A stretch of DNA of 64,000 nt, taken from Burkholderia aenigmatica (GTDB lineage Bacteria; Pseudomonadota; Gammaproteobacteria; Burkholderiales; Burkholderiaceae). Location of the stretch: assembly GCF_902499175.1 (NCBI RefSeq), contig NZ_CABVQC010000013.1, positions 86,638-150,637 of the forward strand. The letters are read 5' to 3'. The notes beneath the pieces were generated by a model. The model searched no databases and was not told the origin of the DNA. It worked only from the letters and a program-made list of their open reading frames with translations. The translations under genes were made by a program, and so were the position numbers. Positions 58,854-64,000 of the stretch are shown here, one piece after another (the first letter of the stretch is position 1; each line of letters begins with the position of its first letter).

Positions 58854-59407
58854 GCGCTCACCTTCGCTTCGCGCGTCGCTACGTCAGCCGCCGCGGCGCG
58901 ACGGCGGAACAGCGGTTCGGGCTGGTCGAACGCACCCTGGTAACGCTGCGTGAATTCCGTGAACGCATTCAGCGCATCGTGGATGTCCTTGTCGGCGCGC
59001 ACCGCGTATGCGTCGAAGCCGCAACGCGACATGTACAGCAGCTGGTCGCGCAGCACGTCGCCGATCGCGCGCAGCTCGCCCGTCCAGCCGTGGCGCTCGC
59101 GCAGCAGGCGCGCGATGCTGTAGCCGCGGCCGTCCGCGAAGCGCGGGAAATCGACCGCGACCAGCGAAATCGCGCTGAAATCGGCCACGAGATCGGCCGG
59201 CTCGCTGTCCGGTGCGAGCCACACGCCGAGCTCGTCCTTCGTCTTCGCGGCGACGAGCGCCGCGCGCTCGGCCTGCCACAACGCGAACGGCACCAGCACC
59301 TTGCCGGCCGGCAATGCGTCGACCGCGGGCAGTGCACCGTCTTCCGCCGCGCGCACGACCTGCCATGCATCGTCGATCACTGCGCGGTTCTTGATAATCG
59401 AAGCCAT
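58850..59407 (-). CDS. DUF934 family protein
   Basis: 185 residues. Conserved block WLAPDSEPADLVADFSAISLVAVDFPRFADGRGYS continuing to LLRERHGWTGELRAIGDVLRDQLLYMSRCGFDAY marks DUF934. No cofactor motif, signal or membrane segment. The family is almost always beside the cysI-type sulfite reductase in proteobacteria, here between cysI and cysH, coupled to cysH by ATGA. A role in sulfite reduction, such as supplying electrons or assembling the enzyme, is inference. Confidence 0.88.
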   Translation of the reverse strand: MASIIKNRAVIDDAWQVVRAAEDGALPAVDALPAGKVLVPFALWQAERAALVAAKTKDELGVWLAPDSEPADLVADFSAISLVAVDFPRFADGRGYSIARLLRERHGWTGELRAIGDVLRDQLLYMSRCGFDAYAVRADKDIHDALNAFTEFTQRYQGAFDQPEPLFRRRAAAADVATREAKVSA

Positions 59408-59432
59408 CTGCTAGTTCCTTCTACCCGGTTGG

Positions 59433-61112
59433 TTACGCGTTCACTGCCTGGCGCGCCGCATACACGCGCTCCTTGAACGGCGCGATGCCGATACGGTCGT
59501 ACGTGTCGACGAAGCGCTCGCCGTCGATGCGCGATTCGACGAACGTGTCGATCAGCTTCGCGATCACGTCGGGCACTTCTTCCGCCGAGAACGACGGCCC
59601 GATCACGCGGCCGAGGCGCGCGCCGTTCTGGCCCGTGCCCTGCTCGCCGCCGAGCGACACCTGGTACCACTCGGCACCGTCCTTGTCGACGCCGAGGATG
59701 CCGATGTTGCCGACATGGTGGTGACCGCACGAGTTCATGCAACCGGAAATGTTCAGCGACAGGTCGCCGAGGTCGTACACATAGTCGAGATCGTCGAAGC
59801 GCTGCTGGATCCCCAGCGCGATCGGGATCGACTTCGCGTTCGCGAGCGAGCAGAAGTCGCCGCCCGGGCACGCGATGATGTCGGTCAGGAGGCCGATGTT
59901 CGGCGTCGCGAAACCGGCGGCCTTCGCCTTTTCCCACACCGCGAACAGGTCGCGCTTCTTCACGTTCGCGAGGATCAGGTTCTGCTCGTGCGACACGCGC
60001 AGCTCGCCGAACGAGTACGCGTCGGCCCAGTCGGCCACCTGTTCCATCTGCTTGTCGGTCGCGTCGCCCGGCGCCGCGCGATGATCCTTCAGCGACAGCG
60101 TGACGGCCGCGTAGCCAGCCACCTTGTGCGGCGCGACGTTACGCTCGACCCAGCGCGCGAACGCCTTGTTCTCGAGCAGATGCTGTTCGAACGATGCGTC
60201 GGTGTCGGCCAGCTTCTCGTAGGCCGGCGGCTGGAAGTACTGCGACACGCGATCGACTTCCGCCTGCGTGAGCGTCGACGGGCCGTCCTTCAGGTGCTGC
60301 CACTCTTCCTCGACCTGCTGCGCGAACTTCGCGGGCGACAACGCCTTCACGAGGATCTTGATGCGCGCCTTGTACAGGTTGTCGCGGCGGCCGTAGCGGT
60401 TATACACGCGCAGCACGGCTTCGCAGTAGGTCAGCAGGTGCTGCCACGGCAGGTCTTCCTTGATCACCGCGCCGATGATCGGCGTCCGGCCGAGGCCGCC
60501 GCCCGCGAGGATGCTCGCGACCACTTCGCCCTGCGCATTCTTCTTCAGGTACACGCCGAGGTCGTGGATCTGCACGGCCGCGCGGTCGTCCTTCGAGCCC
60601 GACACCGCGATCTTGAACTTGCGCGGCAGCCACAGGAATTCGGGATGGAACGTCGACCACTGGCGCAGGATTTCCGACCACGGACGCGGATCGATCTCCT
60701 CGTCCTGCGCGACGCCGGCGAACTGGTCGGCCGTGATGTTGCGGATGCAGTTACCCGACGTCTGGATCGCGTGCATCTGCACCGACGCGAGCTTCGCGAG
60801 GATTTCGGGCGTGTCTTCCAGCTCGACCCAGTTGAACTGGATGTTCGAGCGGGTCGAGAAGTGACCGTAGCCGCGGTCGTGTTCGCGGGCGATGCGCGCC
60901 AGCATCCGGAGCTGGTCGCTGCGCAGGTTGCCGTACGGAATCGCGATGCGGTGCATGTACGCGTGGCGCTGCATGTACAGGCCGTTCTGCAGGCGCAGCG
61001 GACGGAATTCGTCTTCGCTCAACTCGCCCGACAGCCGGCGGCGCACCTGATCGCGGTACTGCGCGACACGCTCGTCGACGATCGTCTGGTCGTATTGGTC
61101 GTACTGATACAT
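59433..61112 (-). CDS. cysI: sulfite reductase, haemoprotein subunit (CysI type)
   Basis: 559 residues. Reduces sulfite to sulfide with sirohaem and a 4Fe-4S cluster. The cluster/sirohaem cysteines are in CPGGDFCSLANAKS and NISGCMNSCGHHHVG. Sirohaem contact blocks such as HFSTRSNIQFNW and QTSGNCIRNIT are present. No cysJ flavoprotein is nearby, so the electron donor is probably ferredoxin or another carrier (inference). First gene of the operon, divergent from cysB. Confidence 0.95.
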   Translation of the reverse strand: MYQYDQYDQTIVDERVAQYRDQVRRRLSGELSEDEFRPLRLQNGLYMQRHAYMHRIAIPYGNLRSDQLRMLARIAREHDRGYGHFSTRSNIQFNWVELEDTPEILAKLASVQMHAIQTSGNCIRNITADQFAGVAQDEEIDPRPWSEILRQWSTFHPEFLWLPRKFKIAVSGSKDDRAAVQIHDLGVYLKKNAQGEVVASILAGGGLGRTPIIGAVIKEDLPWQHLLTYCEAVLRVYNRYGRRDNLYKARIKILVKALSPAKFAQQVEEEWQHLKDGPSTLTQAEVDRVSQYFQPPAYEKLADTDASFEQHLLENKAFARWVERNVAPHKVAGYAAVTLSLKDHRAAPGDATDKQMEQVADWADAYSFGELRVSHEQNLILANVKKRDLFAVWEKAKAAGFATPNIGLLTDIIACPGGDFCSLANAKSIPIALGIQQRFDDLDYVYDLGDLSLNISGCMNSCGHHHVGNIGILGVDKDGAEWYQVSLGGEQGTGQNGARLGRVIGPSFSAEEVPDVIAKLIDTFVESRIDGERFVDTYDRIGIAPFKERVYAARQAVNA

Positions 61113-61326
61113 TCGGGGACCCCAGGGTTTTCGTGGTGACCGCGCGACGTCCTAGCCACGTCGCGCCCGAATCTCCGTTCCGCCGTCACCACCGCCATCC
61201 GCTGCCGGGTGGATTGCTAATGACGAAAACAGATATCCATATTTGAAAAACTCCGGTGAATCGTAATAAACTCGCCTTATATTTCAAACGACTAAAAAAT
61301 TCTGTTGATATGCGGAAGGGTTATAA
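61113..61326. promoter_or_regulatory. divergent cysI / cysB promoter region
   Basis: 214 bases. Bases ~61212-61325 are strikingly A/T rich for this genome and contain several A and T tracts, the likely site of CysB binding and of both promoters. AAGGG precedes the cysB ATG. I could not define operators by eye. Confidence 0.5.
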
Positions 61327-62268
61327 ATGAACCTGCACCAATTTCGCTTCGTGCGCGAGGCCGTCCGGCAGAATTTCAACCTCACCGAGGCCGCCAAGGC
61401 GCTCTACACGTCGCAACCGGGGGTATCGAAGGCGATCATCGAGCTCGAGGACGAGCTGGGCGTGGAGATCTTCACGCGGCACGGCAAGCGCGTGCGCTCG
61501 CTCACCGAGCCGGGCAGGATCATCCTCGCGTCGGTCGAGCGGATCCTCCAGGAGGTTGAAAGCCTTAAAAGGGTCGGGAAAGATTATGCAGCCCAGGATC
61601 AGGGCAACCTGACCATCGCCGCGACCCACACGCAGGCCCGCTACTCGCTGCCGGCGGCGATCGCCGAATTCAAGAAACGCTTCCCGAAGGTGCACCTGTC
61701 GATCCTGCAGGGCAGCCCGACGCAGGTCGCCGAGATGGTGATCCACGACCAGGCCGATCTCGCGATCGCGACCGAGGCGATTTCCGACTACAAGGAACTC
61801 GTGTCGCTGCCCTGCTTCCAGTGGCACCACGCGGCCGTCGTGCCGGCCGACCATCCGCTGCTCGAACGCAAGCCGGTCACGCTCGACGATCTCGCGCAGT
61901 ACCCGCTGATCACGTACGACGACGCGTTCGCGGGCCGCAAGAAGATCAACCATGCGTTCGCGCTGCGCGGGCTGTCGCCGGACATCGTGCTCGAGGCGAT
62001 CGACGCCGACGTGATCAAGACCTACGTCGAACTCGGCCTCGGCGTCGGCATCATGGCCGACATCGCGTTCAACCCGGAGCGCGACCGCAACCTGCGGCTG
62101 ATCCCGGTCGGCCACCTGTTCGGCAGCAACGTGACGCGCGTCGCGCTCAAGCAGGGCGCCTACCTGCGCAGCTATGTGTATACGTTGGTCGAACTGCTGT
62201 CGCCGACGCTGAACCGCAAGCTGATCGAACAGGCGCTCAAGGGCGAATCCGAATCGTACGAACTCTGA
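61327..62268 (+). CDS. cysB: CysB-family LysR regulator of sulfur assimilation
   Basis: 313 residues. Winged helix-turn-helix (MNLHQFRFVREAVRQNFNLTEAAKALYTSQPGVSKAIIELE) and a ligand domain with the CysB/Cbl features TIAATHTQARYSLPAAI and TYDDAFAGRKKINHAF. It activates cys genes in response to acetylserine or related signals. Divergent from cysI, which supports the role. Cbl or SsuR-type specificity cannot be excluded. Confidence 0.93.
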   Translation: MNLHQFRFVREAVRQNFNLTEAAKALYTSQPGVSKAIIELEDELGVEIFTRHGKRVRSLTEPGRIILASVERILQEVESLKRVGKDYAAQDQGNLTIAATHTQARYSLPAAIAEFKKRFPKVHLSILQGSPTQVAEMVIHDQADLAIATEAISDYKELVSLPCFQWHHAAVVPADHPLLERKPVTLDDLAQYPLITYDDAFAGRKKINHAFALRGLSPDIVLEAIDADVIKTYVELGLGVGIMADIAFNPERDRNLRLIPVGHLFGSNVTRVALKQGAYLRSYVYTLVELLSPTLNRKLIEQALKGESESYEL

Positions 62269-62286
62269 GCGGCGTGTATAAACACG

Positions 62287-62310
62287 GGGGCGCACATCGC
62301 GCCCCTTTTT
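62287..62310 (+). terminator. cysB terminator
   Basis: Stem GGGGCGC/GCGCCCC (62287-62293 with 62299-62305), ACATC loop, then five T's. Confidence 0.82.
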
Positions 62311-62332
62311 GCTGTCCGACGGAGCATTCCGC

Positions 62333-63508
62333 ATGACGCGTCCCGCCCTGCCACCACTTCCCGCTCTGCTGCGCCGCGCCGCCGGCGTCGCCCTCGCGCT
62401 CGCCTGCGTGGCCGCGCAGGCCGACCTGAAGGTCGGCGTCGACCTGTCGTCGACCGGCCCGGCCGCCGCGATCGGCATCACGAGCAAGAACGCGATCCTG
62501 ATGTGGCCGAAGACGATCGCCGGGCAGCCCGTGCAGGTGACGGTGCTCGACGACGCGTCCGATCCCGGCACCGCGGTGCGCAATATCCGCAAGCTGGTGG
62601 ACGAGGATCACGTCGACGTCGTGGTCGGCCCGAACATCACCCCGGCCGCGCTCGCGGCGCTCGATGCGGCGGCCACCGGGCAGACGCCGATGATCACGCT
62701 GGTCGGTTCCGGCGCGATCGTCGAGCCGCAGGAAGGCGCGCGAACCTGGGCGTTCAAGATGGCGCAGAGCGACAGCGCGATGGCCGACGTGATGACGCGC
62801 TATATGGCGAACCACGGCGTGAAGACGGTCAGCTTCATCGGCTTCGCGGACAGCTATGGCGACAGTTGGCTGAACGAGTTCACGCGTTTCGCGGACCTGC
62901 GCAAGATCCGCGTCATCGCGACCGAGCGCTTCAACCGCACCGACGCGAGCGTCACGGGCCAGGCGCTGAAGCTGATCGCGGCAAAGCCCGACGCGATCCT
63001 GATCGCGGGCTCGGGCACGCCCGCCGTGCTGCCGCAGCGCACGCTGATCGAACGCGGCTACAAGGGCCCGATCTATCAGACGCACGGGATCGCGACGCCG
63101 GAATTCATCAAGCTTGGCGGCAAGGACGTCGACGGGACGCTGTTCCCGACCCAGCCGGTGGTCGTCGCACGCACGCTGCCGGCCGATCATCCGGCCCGCA
63201 AGGCCGCGCTCGCGTTCGTCGACGCGTACGAGGCGAAGTACGGCGCCGGCACGGTCACGCAGTTCGCGGGCGACGCGGCGGGCGTCTATCCGCGCCTCGC
63301 CGACGCGGTCGGCCGCGCGCTTAAGGCCGCGCAGCCCGGCACGCCCACGTTCCGCGCGGCGCTGCGGCACGAGCTGGAACGCGCGCACGAGCTCGTCGTG
63401 CCGAATGGCGTCGTCAACACGAGCGACAAGGATCATGTGGGGCTCGATCAGCGCGCGAGCGTGATGGGGATCGTCAAACAGGGCCGGTTCGTCTACCTGA
63501 GCCAGTGA
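62333..63508 (+). CDS. ABC transporter substrate-binding protein (branched-chain amino acid type)
   Basis: 391 residues from MTRPALPP, with GACGGAG 8 bases upstream. The signal peptide ends near CVAAQA. The mature part is a type I periplasmic-binding fold of the LivJ group: LKVGVDLSSTGPAAAIG, VVVGPNITPAALAAL and YGDSWLNEFTRFADLRKIRV. No permease or ATPase genes are adjacent, so it is an orphan receptor here; the ligand is unknown, amino acid or an aromatic acid being usual. Confidence 0.9.
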   Translation: MTRPALPPLPALLRRAAGVALALACVAAQADLKVGVDLSSTGPAAAIGITSKNAILMWPKTIAGQPVQVTVLDDASDPGTAVRNIRKLVDEDHVDVVVGPNITPAALAALDAAATGQTPMITLVGSGAIVEPQEGARTWAFKMAQSDSAMADVMTRYMANHGVKTVSFIGFADSYGDSWLNEFTRFADLRKIRVIATERFNRTDASVTGQALKLIAAKPDAILIAGSGTPAVLPQRTLIERGYKGPIYQTHGIATPEFIKLGGKDVDGTLFPTQPVVVARTLPADHPARKAALAFVDAYEAKYGAGTVTQFAGDAAGVYPRLADAVGRALKAAQPGTPTFRAALRHELERAHELVVPNGVVNTSDKDHVGLDQRASVMGIVKQGRFVYLSQ

Positions 63509-63604
63509 CGTGTGCGGCCGGCAACCGGGCAGCTTGCCCGGCGGCAGGATTTCGGACATAATCCGCGTTTCGCCGCGCACAATCGCATGCGCGGCCAGGA
63601 TCAA

Positions 63605-63689
63605 GCCCAGGTGGTGAAATTGGTAGACGCAGGGGACTCAAAATCCCCCGCCGCAAGGCGTGCCGGTTCGATTCCGGCCCTGGGCACCA
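63605..63689 (+). tRNA. tRNA-Leu (anticodon CAA)
   Basis: 85 bases. Acceptor GCCCAGG pairs with CCTGGGC, followed by A and an encoded CCA. Anticodon stem-loop GGGGACTCAAAATCCCC gives CAA. A long variable arm (CGCCGCAAGGCG) and T-loop GGTTCGATTCC mark a class II leucine tRNA. It reads UUG. Confidence 0.95.
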
Positions 63690-63722
63690 GCATTCTCGCA
63701 GCGCGATGCGCTGCGCTTCCCG

Positions 63723-63757
63723 AAACCCGCGCAAGCTCGCCGCTTCGCGGGTTTTTT
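63723..63757 (+). terminator. tRNA-Leu terminator
   Basis: Stem AAACCCGCG/CGCGGGTTT extended by AAGC/GCTT with a bulged C (63723-63736 with 63742-63754), then T's. Confidence 0.8.
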
Positions 63758-63838
63758 GTTTTTGCCGCATGCACCCGCAACGCGTACCCCCACGCAGCAG
63801 TCCAAGCATCATGAGGATGCGCGACACGGAGGCACGCC

Positions 63839-63982
63839 ATGTCCATGCGCACGATTTCATCTCCGCTCTGCCGCCGCGTGCTCGCCGTGGCGCTGTCGCT
63901 CATGCTGGCCGGATGCGACGTACTGAGAGAAGGAGAGATATTTCCCAGGGGGACGAAAGATAAGTGGGAACAACCGGGATGA
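63839..63982 (+). CDS. small lipoprotein (47 aa), uncharacterised
   Basis: 47 residues with ACGGAGG 7 bases before the ATG. The N-terminus has a lipoprotein signal, LAVALSLMLAGC (Cys26). The mature part is only 22 residues (CDVLREGEIFPRG…), ending at TGA. The first half uses normal high-GC codons; the second half switches to AGA, ATA, AGG, AAA and other codons rare here. It may be a short real lipoprotein, or a longer one cut by insertion of A/T-richer DNA whose body lies beyond the window. Confidence 0.6.
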   Translation: MSMRTISSPLCRRVLAVALSLMLAGCDVLREGEIFPRGTKDKWEQPG

Positions 63983-64000
63983 TACGGGAAGAGTCCGGAA

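Overview
The window is chromosomal DNA of a high-GC beta-proteobacterium. Gene content, synteny and protein sequence point to Burkholderia, most likely the B. cepacia complex: a fused hemDX, zapA followed by a 6S RNA, a cobalamin block, cysI-DUF934-cysHDN-cobA, tamAB and lptFG. Almost everything is core housekeeping DNA on the primary chromosome. I see no insertion sequences, CRISPR arrays, prophages or rRNA genes.

Layout. 1-5.3 kb: the 3' part of an alpha/beta-hydrolase fused in frame to a DUF4180 domain, then a minus-strand haem operon hemC-hemDX-hemY. 5.4-12.8 kb: ppc, a class I methyltransferase divergent from a MmyB-type HTH regulator, argH and a HAD phosphatase. 12.8-18.5 kb (minus): a PLP amino-acid decarboxylase coupled to a tandem-DUF1311 protein, dcd, a SodC-like lipoprotein that has lost most metal ligands, and the Fe-S carrier apbC. 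18.8-30.8 kb: an OmpA lipoprotein, metG, tamB/tamA (minus), then DUF3460-scpA and panC-panD. 30.9-32.5 kb (minus): an orphan ParA ATPase, a DoxX protein and a 48-residue secreted peptide. 32.5-42.3 kb: the late cobalamin pathway and B12 uptake. cobQ is divergent from cobU-cbiB-cobD-btuF, and btuC-btuD-cobT-cobS-cobC run the other way behind a cobalamin riboswitch. 42.4-44.9 kb: a coiled-coil protein, zapA, 6S RNA, an EVE protein and a SIMPL protein. 44.9-52 kb: lgt, a LysR regulator divergent from ilvD, a cytochrome c, and pepA-holC-DUF2486 (minus). 52-54.8 kb: lptF-lptG and a CbiX-like chelatase. 54.9-62.3 kb: the sulfate-assimilation operon cysI-DUF934-cysH-cysD-cysN-cobA (minus) with its divergent CysB-type regulator. 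62.3 kb to the end: a periplasmic amino-acid-binding protein, tRNA-Leu(CAA) and a 47-residue lipoprotein ORF.

How the genes work together. hemC/hemD make uroporphyrinogen III. cobA takes it to sirohaem, which CysI needs. The CysH sequence has the cysteine pairs of an Fe-S APS reductase, and cysND occur without cysC, so sulfate is probably reduced through APS. The cobalamin genes cover only amidation, side-chain attachment, nucleotide-loop assembly and uptake; corrin-ring genes are not here. Envelope genes (lgt, lptFG, tamAB, ompA) and division genes (zapA, scpA) are interspersed.

Nothing here is a large novel system. The best leads are smaller: the metal-ligand-depleted SodC homologue; three perfect inverted repeats placed like operators in divergent promoters (methyltransferase/MmyB, tamA/DUF3460-scpA, LysR/ilvD); a complete small transcription unit for a 48-residue secreted peptide; the hydrolase-DUF4180 fusion; repeated short motifs in the DUF2486 protein encoded next to holC; and an abrupt composition change at the right edge beside tRNA-Leu.
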